Source of the DNA: Mesostigma viride
Lineage: Eukaryota > Streptophyta > Mesostigmatophyceae > Mesostigmatales > Mesostigmataceae
Assembly (NCBI GenBank): GCA_009746045.1
Contig: RPFO01000017.1
Span: 2,662,040 to 2,726,039, forward strand
DNA length: 64,000 bases
Direction of reading: 5' to 3'
Positions 1-11,305 of this stretch are shown here, piece by piece; the first letter of the stretch is position 1; each line of letters starts with the position of its first letter. The translations under genes and the position numbers were made by a program. The notes below the pieces were generated by a model that had not been told where the DNA came from, ran no database searches, and saw nothing but the letters and a program-made list of their open reading frames with translations.

Positions 1-76
1 GATGGATGGATGGATGGATGGATGGATGGATGGATGGATGGATGGATGGATGGATGGATGGATGGATGGATGGATG
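1..76. repeat. (GGAT)n microsatellite
   Basis: Uninterrupted 4-bp GGAT repeat that starts at or before the window edge and stops at GGGTGC. The same motif, as its complement ATCC, forms a much longer array at 30,866-31,394. Confidence 0.97.
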
Positions 77-166
77 GGTGCTAACAGTCCTACCGGTCTA
101 TCATCTATCTACAACAGCTATCTACAACATCTATCTTACTAAAGCTATCAACAGATCAACTCTACC

Positions 167-345
167 CTAGGGGACCTGTCTGGCGTGCTTCCCGTATGTT
201 TGCACATGCGGGCGCTTCCCCACGGGGGGGGGCTCGTTGTCCTCTATGACCTGGGCCCACTTGGCCTTGTCCATCATCTTTTTCCAAATCACGGAGAGGC
301 CTAGCCCCCCCATGTCTAGCTCTACGAGCTGTTCTTTGAAGGTGC
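167..345 (-). pseudogene. unrecognised protein fragment or exon
   Basis: Reading the minus strand gives about 56 codons without a stop and without an initiator Met, ending at TAG (167-169). It contains LDMGGLGLSVIWKKMM and KAKWAQVIEDNEPPP, which look more like real protein than random frame. No family is recognised. It may be the last exon of a transposon gene, since the neighbourhood is entirely transposon-derived. Confidence 0.25.
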
Positions 346-540
346 GGGCAGGTTGCGGCGTCTAGGATCACGGGGCCCGGCCCTGGACGTAAGGAGGTGC
401 CGGCCAGCTAGGCTGAGCTGGGGGGGCCACGTGCGGTGTCAACCTGGTTGGTGCGTGCACTATTAAAGTGCCCTACCAGCTGCAGGCGCCGCTGCTTACA
501 TATAATGGTACTATAATGGTAGCTATAATGGTATTATAGC

Positions 541-664
541 TGGGCGTTTGCTTTGGTTTGAGTGATTTCACTCTGCTGTAAGTAATTATATTTTTAATAT
601 ATATATTATAAAAATATAATTACTTACAGCAGAGTGAAATCACTCAAACCAAAGCAAACGCCCA
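541..664. mobile_element. foldback MITE with near-perfect arms
   Basis: Two arms of about 54 bp (541-595 and 610-664) are perfect inverted copies, starting TGGGCGTTTGC on each side. They are separated by a short AT-only loop. The structure would form one long hairpin. No open frame lies inside. I could not define a target-site duplication: the flanks (TTATAGC and TGCAGC) do not match cleanly. It is a miniature inverted-repeat element or the folded relic of one. Confidence 0.85.
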
Positions 665-755
665 TGCAGCTATAAACCTATATACAGAGCCATGTCAAAG
701 CTCTATACTACGATAAGACCAATGGAAGCGCCTAACCGGGGAGGAACCTAATTAT

Positions 756-1170
756 TAGCCCTGCTGCACCGCAAAATCAGCCCGCGTACGGCGGAGCATG
801 ATGTCAGCCATGGCCCGAGTCAGCGCCACCGACAAGCGCTGACGCCAATATGACGTCCAGATCCGCGCCGACCATGGGGCCCGCTGGCCCTCCAGGTCCA
901 GCCGGTCCTCCCGGAGCCGGAAACACTCCTTGAAGAAGGCGCGGAGGTCAGGGGCCCCATCAGGATGGCCCCAAACTCCTCCAGGACAAAGGGCACCACA
1001 CGATGGTGCCCGACGTCGCCGTAGGCCAGGAGCTTGGCCCGCTCCGCCCGGTCCGCCGTCAGGTAACCTGCCGTGAGGGAGGCCCCAGCCACGTGGCTAA
1101 GCCGCTAAGGGCCGCGCCACCGAAACGTCAATAAGCAGATGCCGGCAACCCCCCTAAAAGTCTGCAGCAC
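756..1170 (-). pseudogene. 3' end of a LINE ORF2 (minus strand)
   Basis: The minus strand reads through RPDIVVLQ, GVAGI, SHVAGASLTAGYLTADRAERAK, then RLSVALTRAMADIMLRRT, and ends at TAA (756-758). This pattern (RPDI..., a membrane-free alpha/beta block, then RL..AL.RA) is what I know from the C-terminal end of ORF2 in green-algal L1-like retrotransposons; that assignment is from memory of the family. There are at least two frame changes (around 1,110 and 960), so it is dead. It is opposite in strand to the LINE that begins at 1,463, so it is a separate insertion. Confidence 0.6.
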
Positions 1171-1462
1171 CACGATATCCGGCCGGTGGTTGGTGATATA
1201 TAGATATGGTGATACATATATAATGGCTTTTAATACATTCTGGCATAGCCTAATCACGGTTTACGGTGTGACGAGCTATGATGGCTGCCGAGAATGCTCA
1301 TAACTTTTACATCCGGGCATGAAATTTGGTCGGGTACCCTGCAGTAGACGCGCATTTTGATGACTAACACGATGGTATAATTTTCAGCCGCCATCGCCCA
1401 AGATTTAGCGCAATATCATAAAACGCAGCACAGGCAGGGCTCGTATTTTCCGGAAACCAGCC
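1171..1462. other. intergenic, nothing recognised
   Basis: AT-richer sequence between the minus-strand LINE tail and the plus-strand LINE head. No coding frame, repeat or RNA gene was seen. Confidence 0.5.
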
Positions 1463-2842
1463 ATGGCGGAATCACCGTCAGCCACCTCCCATTCCCCCGC
1501 CGATGGGGAGGATTCAGCGCCTCACACCATTACGCCACTAGTCGACGCTGTGGAAACCATATTGCGACCCAGCCACCAGCAAACGCGGCAGCCATTACCG
1601 CCTCCTCCAAGCGGCTTTGCTGCACCCCAGCCGACGAGATGGAGAGCCAGATATCCCCCCGCCATCGTCTAGCGAGGACATGCACCCCCATTGACGACGC
1701 CATCGACAACGCTACCGACGATCGACGCTGATTTCAACCCAGCGGACTTCATGCCTGGCGAGGATGTATCCGAGCACCGGTTCTTTTCGCTCACCGCCGA
1801 GCAAGCGCAGGCTATCCTGCACCACCTGGCCGACAACAACATCGCGATCTATCTTCCTGGCACGTCCGGCGACACCATTTCAGTGGACGACAGTCCCGAT
1901 TTGGAGCTGCCCCAGCTTCGTCTTTCTGTTTTCCTGAGCTACGCGCAGGCCCCTTGCCTCCGGGCACTCATTGCCGCTTTCGAGGATGCCAATTAGCACG
2001 GCACTGCCAGGCACCCCTCTTCGGCTTCCCCGGAAGCAGACCTGCACAAGCTCAACAAGAAGGTCGAAGACATGGCAGCCCAGCTCGGCGCCCTGTCCAC
2101 TGCTATATTGTCATACGCCAGGACACCGCTGAGCTCCACTCCAGCATGGCCGAGGTAAAGGCCGCCCTGGCCAGCTCGCCCCAGCCAGCCGCCCCCGCAC
2201 CTACCAGCTACGCTTACATGGTGAAGCAGAACGACGGACATTGCCAACCTGACGGGCGGATGCCGCACGCAGCTAGGGGGGCTGCAGCCCACAAGACCGC
2301 TGTCGAGGAGGACCAGCGCTCACGCAGTATAGTGGTCCGGTATTTCGAGGTCGCGCAGCAGCCAGAAACGGACCTGATGCTAGTAGCACAACGCCTGCAC
2401 CGCAGCCTCATTGTGGGCCGGCTGCGTTTGGGCAACGAACGCATCCGCATTGAGTCGGCCGCCTGGATGGCGGGCCATGCAGCCTGGCCCCATGCATCCG
2501 GGTGACCTTCGCGAATGTGGCCAGCAAGGTGAAAGTACTCCAGGCCCGCAAGCTCCTGGGCGGGAGAAACGCGCCGAGCCTCGACGACCTACTCTCCCCG
2601 GCCCAGCTATAGTCATCAAGAACGGTTTGCTGGGCAGCGACGCAGCCGTCCAGGCCAGGCACGATGGCTGAAGAAGGTCTACGTCCGCCTCGTCAACGAT
2701 ACTCCCGTGCTCATCATCGACGGTCAGCGCCTAATTGCACGGATGTGCAGGCTCCTAACAAGCGGCACAAGCTGGGCCGTCACAAGCACGCCCCAGCTGC
2801 ATCCGATCATGGTCCACGCACGTCCCGGGTATGGAGGGCGCC
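1463..2842 (+). pseudogene. LINE ORF1 (gag-like) remnant
   Basis: Several frames together read as a LINE ORF1. There is an acidic N-terminal part (1,691-1,996) and a coiled-coil-like stretch (DLHKLNKKVEDMAAQLGAL, near 2,040). A block reading SKVKVLQARKLLGG...SLDDLLSPAQL (about 2,520-2,610) is followed by KKVYVRLVNDTPVLII (near 2,670). The last two blocks resemble the 'resolve-to-basic, LTPAQ' pattern common before the ORF1 end in algal LINEs. At least three frame changes are needed. ORF1 is interrupted close to its end by the CACTA-type element that starts at 2,845. Confidence 0.6.
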
Positions 2843-2859
2843 CGCACTAGGAACTCGCT

Positions 2860-3175
2860 ACTGAGAAAACTGAGATTTCCTGAGATTTCCTGAGATTTCC
2901 TGAGAAAAAAACTGAGATTTCCTGAGATTTCCTGAGATTTCCTGAGATTTTCCTGAGATTTCCTGAGATTTCCTGAGAAAGTGACCTGAGATTTCCTGAG
3001 ATTGGCCTGAGAAAATTGGCTTTTTCTCAGGAAATCTCAGGAAATCTCAGGGCTAAGTGGAAACTGAGATTTTACGTGGACACTGAGATTTTTTTTTCTC
3101 AGGGCATTTTCTCAGGCGCTTAAAATCTCAGGGCATTTTCTCAGGCGCTTAAAATCTCAGGGCAATTTCTCAGGC
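2860..3175. repeat. left subterminal CTGAGATTTC array of CACTA no. 1
   Basis: About 25 copies of CTGAGA with TTTC spacers, first in the CTGAGA orientation and from about 3,020 in the TCTCAG orientation. Transposase-binding arrays of this kind flank CACTA elements (known of the family). The mirror array is at 8,125-8,462. Confidence 0.9.
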
Positions 3176-4900
3176 ATGCCATTGCCAGAATTAAATGTGT
3201 ATTCTAACAAGCATAACACCATCATGCAATAAATCCAACAATTCATTAATGAATTAAATACGTTATTAGCACATCTTGTGGTATTAGGCGTGGCATTCAT
3301 GGCATCACGCTGTTTGATAGTAATGAACTTATGTTTCATTGTGGCATTCTGTGACTCATCATTTCAATACCATCAAAATATAAAACATCGACTCAAAACT
3401 GCTCTCATCCTATTTCTGGATTGCTAGCTGATGGCTCATGGCCATATAACAGCTGGCATGCCAGAGCCCAGCAACGGTGGTTTCACTCAATATTGATGTG
3501 TACGTCTTCTCGTCGAGCTTGTATGCTCCACGATCTGCATCAAGTCATCCCCCAAAGAAAGAAAGCATACAGAAAGCAAGGAGTTAAATTTACAAACATG
3601 ATAATAATGCCATATGCAACATGATATTCCAAGAATGATATAGAAGGCGGGCATGCTGCCATGCATTGCGTGACTGCGTGCAGGCGTGCAGCTAGGTGTG
3701 CGTGCGTGGGCGAGTGCGTGCAGTTGTGCATGAGTGCGTTTGTGCAGGCGTGCCTTGGCGGGTGGGTTGATGGCTGTGTGCAGGCGTGCGTGCGTGAGTG
3801 GGTGCGTGAGAGTGTGCAGCTATGTGTGCGTGTGCGTGCACTTGTGCATGTGCGCGTTTGTGCAGGCGTGCCTTGGTGGGTGGGTTGATGGCTGCGTGCA
3901 TGCGTGCGTGCGAGGGTAGGTGCGTGGGAGTGTGCAGCTAGGTGTGCGTGCGTGCAGTCGGTGGGCGTGGTGAAGTCTCCGGGGTGTCGCTGTGGACATG
4001 GGTGGGGCACTGGACTCGTGGGTGATACCGTTGTGGGAGGTGAATTGGGTGGGTACTCGTGGTCCTGGGTATTGTAGAGTGTGTGTGTGTGTGTGTGGAC
4101 TATTGGGGGGACCCCCCCCTTTGGCGGGGGTCATGGGGGACATTGTTATGGGTTGATTATGTAGTAGTTGTGAGTCGCAGTTGTAGGTAGCTCGTGCGTA
4201 GGTCACAGGTTCGTGTGAGGGTTGGGGATGCTTGGGTTGCGTGGGTGGCTTGGGTATGGTACGTAGGCGGGCTTGCCGGTGGTCGGTGCAGCAGTGTCAG
4301 TTATGGTTGAGTGGACAGCTGATTGGTTGCCCCGGAGGCCGGGGTGGATGGTTATGCTTCACGTGGATGGTGGGGTGGAGTCATCGTATGTTGGGGCAGC
4401 GGGGGGCGGGGTGGGCGGGGTGCAGTGGTGTAGGGGAACCTCGTTGTGGGGCGGTAGGTTTGTTTAGTAGGTGGTTTGTTATGTTGGTGTGGAAGGTGGT
4501 GTATGTAATACGGAAGGGTGGTAGTCAGATAGGTTGGTTTGGGGGGACTCAAGGTGGATGGTCGGGTGGGTCATCGGATGGTTTGGGGGAGGAGGGCGGT
4601 GTTACGGTGTTGTGGGGGACCTCAGCGTGGGGGCGAGAGTAGTCCGTAGTCAGGTGGGGATGGATAACGGCATGTGGATGTCTGTGACGTATATTTGTGG
4701 GTGGGGCGGGTATGGAACAGGCAGGGGAGTGGGGCGAGTGGGAGTTAGCGGGGTGGAGGGTGCTGGCATTGTGGCGGGATGGTTGGAGGCACACGGACAC
4801 ACGTAATGGCAAGAGTAACTGCATGCATAGCAACATTGGACCAGCTGTTCCTAGAACATCTGCAACCCTCAGCATGCAACAACCAACAGCAACTGACAAC
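3176..4900. other. strand-asymmetric G-rich region, no gene
   Basis: From 3,661 to about 4,800 the plus strand is extremely rich in G and GT: GTGCGTGCAGGCGTGC-like units at 3,661-3,960, (GT)n at 4,080-4,097, then GGTGGGT-rich sequence. C runs are nearly absent. Open frames exist on both strands but follow composition only (runs of Trp/Gly or Thr/Pro/His). I see no gene. Confidence 0.6.
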
Positions 4901-4908
4901 TGCCGACA

Positions 4909-5699
4909 GTGACAACGTTAGCAAGATGTGACGCCAAGTCCACTGGAGACCCCGATGTAATTTCAGGTGGTTCCCAGTCCTGCCGTGTACTTCACTTAAT
5001 TCGGGGCCGCACACTTCGTTTGGTGCAGCAAGGGCTCGTGGCCGGTATGGTGGTAGCCGGTAGGCTTGATTGCCATGGATATCCGGCGTGGCGGAGGGGC
5101 CGCAGGGAGCGAGGCACCATGGAGGAGGCGATGGAGCGATTGAAGAAATGTAGGCAGTAGCCCGGTGCCCAGCAGCAGCGGAAGTGGAAATATTGCTTGA
5201 CGCGGTGCGTGCGGTGGGATGGGTAGGCACTGCCTGCCATCACCCGGACATTTCCTGTTACGGCACAGCCCGCAGTCGGCCATATTGGAGCAGACGGGCC
5301 TTGCTGCGAATCGAGGGCGTGATATTGCACGGGAAAAATCATGCCGAGAGTCTCAGGGCGTCTCGCATGGCGACAGCTGCAGCGTGAGGGCCGACAAGCT
5401 CGAGATGCAGGTCTCGTCGGTACATGTGGGCCACTGGTGAGGTCGCCAATGTGATGGAGCCCTCTCCATCGTGCCAGTCGGACATCACTCAACAGCCAAC
5501 AACGATCTTTTGTGCGACCAGCAGCCTCCGAATTCCCAAGTCCGGACTCCGGACGCAGCGCCCCTCTCCAACGGACTGCACGCGGAAATTTGAAATTCAG
5601 CCCGAAGGGCACGCGCCGCGCCAGAGCTGGCACAGGAAGTGGACGTTGCACGTGAATTGGAGAACGCCACCGTGACAAAGACCAAGGCGATAACGGCAG
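4909..5699 (+). pseudogene. possible coiled-coil protein relic inside CACTA no. 1
   Basis: Charged, alpha-helical-looking pieces occur in the plus frames: RERGTMEEAMERLKKC (near 5,110-5,155) and ELAQEVDVARELENATVTK (near 5,630-5,685). The latter is followed by ACGGCAG then GTACGC, a plausible splice donor at 5,699. The pieces are in different frames with stops between, so this is either a broken gene or several exons. No family is recognised. Confidence 0.25.
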
Positions 5700-6046
5700 G
5701 TACGCAGCCTTGGCAGCGCCATAATTTTACTTGGACACCATGCGCGGTGCTGTAGGCAGCCATATATATATCATTCACAGTGACTCGATGTAAAGTCGGG
5801 TGGTGTAATAGCGACATCACCGGGCCCGCTACGTTTTTTGTAGCGGGCCCGGCACCAACCAAGTGACGTGACTCTGCCAGATGATGATTTGATAACGCAG
5901 TTCAGCATTATCAAACGTGAACGTCAAGCACTCAATCGGCGAGTTTTTCGTGAGCCAGGAAGCGCTCTTCTCTAGGTATTCCTGTGGTTTCGCAGTTCCC
6001 TACATCTTGTGAGGTACATAGGGACAGTTTAGGTGAGAATACCAGG

Positions 6047-6159
<113 letters not shown>

Positions 6160-6839
6160 CACTATCTCACTTTCTCGGTCCAAAAATCAAGCCATCACTC
6201 ACAAACAGCCACGCGACTGCTGTGCTCTCACGCCGTCTCATTACACACAACTGATTTAGGTAATGCAACGTTGTTGGCGCGTCAAGGCGTCGGGTATTCA
6301 TCTCACTTAAGATCGTTGTGTGTTCCCTTTGCTGCTTTGCTGGATAACGCATGTTTCCCTTGCATGCAGGCAATCTACCTAACACAACCATGGCGCACAC
6401 ATCGGCCAGCCCAGCATGGCGGGGAGGGCACCTGCGGACACAGATTTTGTAGGCTCTGAGCCCTCATCACATCGCTGTAGCACTGGACAGTCTCCTGCGG
6501 TAAATTTCTAGAAAGTCGTCCATTAATTTCAGCAATGATCGCTGGGACAGCCCTACGCGGATGTTATACTGCATTTGTAAGATGCTTGTGGCTGTGCATC
6601 TTGCCCGCCACCCTCGGACTGTGATTGAGTGCACTTCTCCTTCATGTGTTTTGTCAGTACAGTTTGTCATGCTAATGTAATGCAGAAAACCGCAATTCAG
6701 GCAGCAAGGTAGCAGCCATGTTGATTTTGATGATGATGATGATGATGACTTGGTTTAGGTGGTCTTTTGAACTTGTTGATTTTAATGAAATAAGTTTACC
6801 TGTGCGTGGTGTTGATTTGTCAGTTTGCTACGCCTTTGG

Positions 6840-7135
6840 TTGTCATGTTGACGTTTGTCATGTTAACATTTGTGGACATTTTGTCATGTTAACAATTTTT
6901 TTGGCCTTCGTTTGTTAACGTCTTGACATTTCTTGACACATCACCTTGGTTTGTCAGTGTATTGACATTTTTTTCCGTGTTGATATGTTGATATTTCAAA
7001 GATTGTCAAGGTTTTGTCAACCTTTCAACATTCTGTCAAGGTTTGTCAAGCCTTTGATGTTATCATGTCAAGCTTTTGTCAAGTTCTGTCAAGGTTTGTC
7101 AAGGTCATGTCAGTTGATATGTCAAGAATCTATAT
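6840..7135. repeat. TGTCAA hexamer cluster
   Basis: TGTCAA or TGTCATG recurs irregularly, roughly every 10-20 bp, densest from 7,005 to 7,128. The reverse complement TTGACA reappears at 7,514-7,553. The spacing is not a fixed tandem period, so it looks like a cluster of binding-site-sized motifs upstream of the small gene at 7,584. Confidence 0.6.
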
Positions 7136-7189
7136 TACTAATTTGGCAATGTAAGGTAATCCGACACTATTCAGGGCATCACCGAGTAC

Positions 7190-7330
7190 GCGGCCAATCC
7201 AGAAGGGGCGGACTGACTGACCACCAATCCGCGCGCAAGCGCACGGAAGAACTGCCAACCAATCCGCGCAAAGCTCCCAGCGAGCGAAGCGAGCGGCCGC
7301 TTTAGCGGCCTCCTCTCTGGAGGGCAGCGA
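7190..7330 (+). promoter_or_regulatory. CCAAT-rich, GC-rich candidate promoter
   Basis: Three CCAATCC motifs (about 7,193, 7,224 and 7,258) lie in a short GC-rich island next to a GGCCGC-TTTA-GCGGCC hairpin (7,293-7,308), 250-390 bp before the ATG of the small ORF at 7,584. CCAAT boxes are usual promoter elements; use here is inference. No TATA box was identified. Confidence 0.3.
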
Positions 7331-7499
7331 AGGAGACCGTCAGTCCGTCACGATTCCTCTCCGGAGTGCAGCGAAGGAGTACGCTTCTACGAACTACAGT
7401 ATGCGTCTACAGCGGGCAGCGGGCAGTCCCTCCATGGTCTCTCTACCGCCAAAAATTGATTAAATTTTTTTTTTTTTTGGCTGTGTGAAGCCAGCGGGT

Positions 7500-7569
7500 C
7501 ACACTAGAACTATTTGACAATTCTTGACAAACAATTGTCAAAGTTTGTCAACACTCCGTTCCTAGTGTG
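7500..7569. repeat. 70-bp inverted repeat with CACACTAG ends
   Basis: The segment begins CACACTAGAAC and ends GTTCCTAGTGTG, with TTGACAA motifs inside each arm. It resembles a shrunken copy of the CACTAGGAAC terminus of the surrounding element. It may be a nested deletion derivative or the relic end of a related element. No target duplication is clear. Confidence 0.55.
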
Positions 7570-7583
7570 GCAGCGAGGATGGC

Positions 7584-7997
7584 ATGCCTGCACCAAGGAA
7601 GAGGAGGGGTAAGCAGCCTGCAGCAGAAACTGATTCCTCCATCTGCAGCGGCAGTGATAATGGTAGCCAAGAGGATGTGGCTCCACCTAGCAGCGACAGT
7701 GATGACCCATGCAGCTACAATGCGTCTGAACCTGCACGGGGAAGCGTGGACGGAGGGGGAGAGGAAGGAGGCAGCCTGCAGCAGAAAATGCTGCTGATTC
7801 TGCCCGTGGTGGCGATGGCCGCGAGTATGCGGCTGAACCTACGCGGGGGAATCGTGGGCAGAGGGGGAGAGGGGGTAGGCAGCACAAGAATGTGGCTGAA
7901 CCTAGCCGGGGCGACCTTGCACCAACGAGGAGAAGTGCAAGGGCGTATGGAAAAGTGAGCTACGCTGAAGCAGATTGTAGCAACTCGTCTAGTGACT
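7584..7997 (+). CDS. small acidic Ser-rich protein of CACTA no. 1, frameshifted
   Basis: ATG at 7,584 opens with a basic start (MPAPRKRRGK), then an acidic Ser/Asp-rich stretch. The frame is good to about 7,765. From there the +1 frame continues as AAENAADSARGGDGREYAAEP and ends ...RRSARAYGKVSYAE...SSSD at TGA (7,995-7,997). A frameshift or tiny intron near 7,765 is needed. A degenerate repeat, (Y/V)xAEP(T/S/A)RG, occurs three times across both frames, which supports the join. TGTAA, the algal poly-A signal, is at 8,062-8,066. No family is recognised; a DNA-binding accessory protein of the transposon is only a guess. Confidence 0.4.
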
Positions 7998-8124
7998 GAA
8001 ATTGATGTTCTTATTAAACTTGAAGAGCTGTACTCCAACTGCACAAGAAATTATTATAATTTGTAATCAAAGTGATTTCTGGTTGCGTGGTATGAATGCG
8101 ATTTCTCTGTGTGCATGAGGTTTC

Positions 8125-8462
8125 TCAGTTTTTCTCAGGCCTTAAGTTTCCCAGATTTTCTCAGTCTCAGATTTTCTCAGGCAGCAACCTGAGAAAAAAA
8201 CGGGCGCCTGAGAAATTTCGTTCCTGAGAAAAAAAAATCTCAGGCCAGGCGACTTTCTCAGGCTGATCTCAGTTTTTTCTCAGTTTTCTCAGTTTTCTCA
8301 GGTGATTTTCTCAGTTTTCCTGAGAAAACTGAGATTTTTCTCAGTTGATCTCAGGAAATCTCAGGAAATCTCAGGACATCTCAGGAAATCTCAGGAAATC
8401 TCAGGCAGCCTTCCTGAGAAAACTGAGAAAACTGAGAAAAACTGAGAAAAATCTCAGATCTG
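8125..8462. repeat. right subterminal TCTCAG array of CACTA no. 1
   Basis: Mirror of the left array: TTTTCTCAG and CTGAGAAA units in both orientations, ending 11 bp from the terminal inverted repeat. Confidence 0.9.
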
Positions 8463-8669
8463 AGTTCCTAGTGCGGTCAGGGCACACCCTCACGGCCTCG
8501 CGGTACAATAGGCTTTGGGCATATAGCCTTTAATAAACAAGCCCCTTTCCACCCTCATGTCGCATCGTGCGAGCATGATGAGGGTGCAAGGTCGCCAGGC
8601 ACGCCACGGTCAACCTTCCCGCCAATTTACCAGCCTCAAACGCCTCCTGGCTCGCCTTGAGCGGGATCG

Positions 8670-10188
8670 ATGTCCGCCCACCAGTCGACACGCCGGAGAC
8701 CCCAGCCAGGACGGAGACGACGCATATCCGCCCTGAAAGAAAGACTCCATGCGTTGACTGAAGCATTAACCCCAATCGCCACCCTCCCCGGCCCTCCGGC
8801 CCCCATGCACCCCCCCCCACCCCCACCCCCACCTCCAGCACTACCCGTCTCCATCCCCACCCCCACCCTCACCCCCACCCCCCCGCTAATAGGGCAACGG
8901 CCCATCCTTGGTATTGCTAGCTTTAATGTGCGCACCCTCCCTGCAGATCCTTCTACGAGCGGTGGCACCCCATGCAGCACGCCGTGCTGGGGTCGACGCG
9001 GTGGGCCACCGCGTCGACGAGCTGATCGCCTTGTGCGCCGACAACAAGATCGCTGTCCTCGGGGTCCAGGAGCACCGACGCACCGTCGACCCTCAGCAAG
9101 GGGTCAACGGTCTGCTGGTCGACGACCTTCGTGCGGGCTGGCGGTTCCATTATGGTGGAGGCGACGCGCCGGGTCAAGGTGGTGTGGGCCTCTTGTGCTC
9201 GCCGGCAGCATCAGAGCAGCTCCAGTCCATCGTGCTGCGGTCCCCGCGTGTGCTAGTGGCCACTTTTTCGGCCACTGAGGGCCATTCACACCACACGCTA
9301 TAACCGTTATCGTGGGATACATATATATGCACCACATGCGGGTCGAGCTCAGGCGGAATGTGAGGCCTTCTTCAACGCCCTCAAGGAGGAGGAGGCCAAC
9401 ATCCCAGCTCGGCACTTCCTGGTTATGCTGCTCGACGCCAACGCCACGCTGCTGCAGTTGGCACTGGGGGCGCTCAGTACTCCCCAACCAACACGACAGC
9501 CAACGGTAACACGGCTTTATTTGCGAATATCTGCTGCAGCAGAATCTGCGCTGGTTGCATGCAATGCTTCTTTCGCACGCCCCGCTGAGCAGCTTGCCAC
9601 CTTTTGGGGGGCGTCGGATCGGGTGGTGTGCCTTGACTATATCTGCGTACGCCGGGCTCAGCGCCCCTCAGTTGTCGATGCGCGTGTCCTGCAAGATTCT
9701 GTCTGACAGCACGGTGGAATCCATGATCACCGTCTCATGCTCGCTCGCATCAGATTGCGGTTTCCTGGGGTGAAACCGTCGCGACAGCTGGCGCCTCAGC
9801 CAGATCTCAAGGTGCTCCGGATTGTGCTGAAGGATGCCGACAAGATGTCAGCAGAAGAGCAGGCCGCTATGTCGCACAGGGATGACTTTCTGGCCGTCTT
9901 CGACGCCATGCAGGGGCAGCCGCCAGCAGTTACACGCCATTCCGCCGCCGGGTGATATTTCAGTGATCCTCCGCGGTGTCGCTGCCAAGTATTGCCTGGC
10001 TGCCCGCACCGGCCCTCCCCTCCTTGCCTCCGCCGCCGACAGCTTGCTGTCCACCGTCACGCACCGACAGTGGTCGCCGCTATAGGCAGATGCTCCGCGG
10101 CAACAGGGATCCGACCGCCAAAACTGGGCTGCAAGCAGCTCTGAGGGTCGCCTACGAGCAGGCTGAGAAGGCAGACGCTCAGCAGATG
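8670..10188 (+). pseudogene. LINE ORF2 endonuclease domain remnant
   Basis: A Pro-rich leader is followed by GIASFNVRTL (near 8,910), the first APE-endonuclease motif. Then come DELIALCADNKIAVLGVQEHR (about 9,015-9,080, with the catalytic Glu), IYAPHAG...FFNALK (near 9,330-9,390), LLDANA (near 9,428), DYICVRRAQRPSV (near 9,637) and HDHRLMLARIRLRF (near 9,725; the SDH motif). These are the ordered motifs of the exonuclease-endonuclease-phosphatase fold in LINEs. They lie in three frames; a 25-bp insertion (TACATATATATGC...) breaks the frame at about 9,318. The frame then runs to the insertion of the next element at 10,189. Confidence 0.8.
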
Positions 10189-10268
10189 GAGGGGATTCAT
10201 AGGTGTTTGCTCAATTTCACAAGTCTTCAAATGAGTAAAAAAAAAATCTTTCAGATCTGAGGGTACCT

Positions 10269-11305
10269 AAAGCTGGACTGTTGCAGGCAGCATGTAGACC
10301 ATGAAAATAGACCACCCACAAAAATTGGGCTCATTCTGAGCTCAAATGGTGACATGTGACAGCATACATGTGCAGTTTTTCGTCATTTTCCCCCTTTACT
10401 TACATGAAACAAATATGAATAGTGGACAAATGAACTCATTTCAGGCTGGATTCTTGCAGGCAGCATGTAGACCATGAAAATAGACCACCCACAAAAATTG
10501 GGCTCATTCTGAGCTCAAATGGTGACATGTGACAGCATACATGTGCAGTTTTTCGTCATTTTCCCCCTTTTCTTACATGCAACAAATATGAATAGTGGAC
10601 AAATGAACTCATATCAGGCTGGATTCTTGCAGGCAGCATTTATACCATGAAAATAGACCACCCACAAAAATTGGGCTCATTCTGAGCTCAAATGGTGACA
10701 TGTGACAGCATACATGTGCAGTTTTTCGTCATTTTCCCCCTTTTCTTACATGAAACAAATATGAATAGTGAACAAATGAACTCATTTCAGGCTGGATTCT
10801 TGCAGGCAGCATGTAGACCATGAAAATAGACCACCCACAAAAATTGGGCTCATTCTGAGCTCAAATGGTGACATGTGACAGCATACATGTGCAGTTTTTC
10901 GTCATTTTCCCCCTTTTCTTACATGAAACAAATATGAATAGTGAACAAATGAACTCATTTCAGGCTGGATTCTTGCAGGCAGCATGTAGACCATGAAAAT
11001 AGACCACCCACAAAAATTGGGCTCATTCTGAGCTCAAATGGTGACATGTGACAGCATACATGTGCAGTTTTTCGTCATTTTCCCCCTTTTCTTACATGAA
11101 ACAAACATGAATAGTGGACAAATGAACTCATTTCAGGCTGGATTCTTGCAGGCAGCATGTAGACCATGAAAATAGACCACCCACAAAAATTGGGCTCATT
11201 CTGAGCTCAAATGGTGACATGTGACAGCATACATGTGCAGTTTTTCGTCATTTTCCCCCTTTTCTTACATGCAACAAATATGAATAGTGGACAAATGAAC
11301 TCATC
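10269..11305 (+). repeat. left subterminal array, six 173-bp units
   Basis: Six head-to-tail units start GGCTGGATTCTTGCAGG at intervals of 173 bp (10,444 and 10,617 mark two starts). Units 2-6 are almost identical; unit 1 is slightly diverged. Each unit contains GAGCTC and the palindromic GTGACATGTGACAGCATACATG stretch. Confidence 0.95.
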
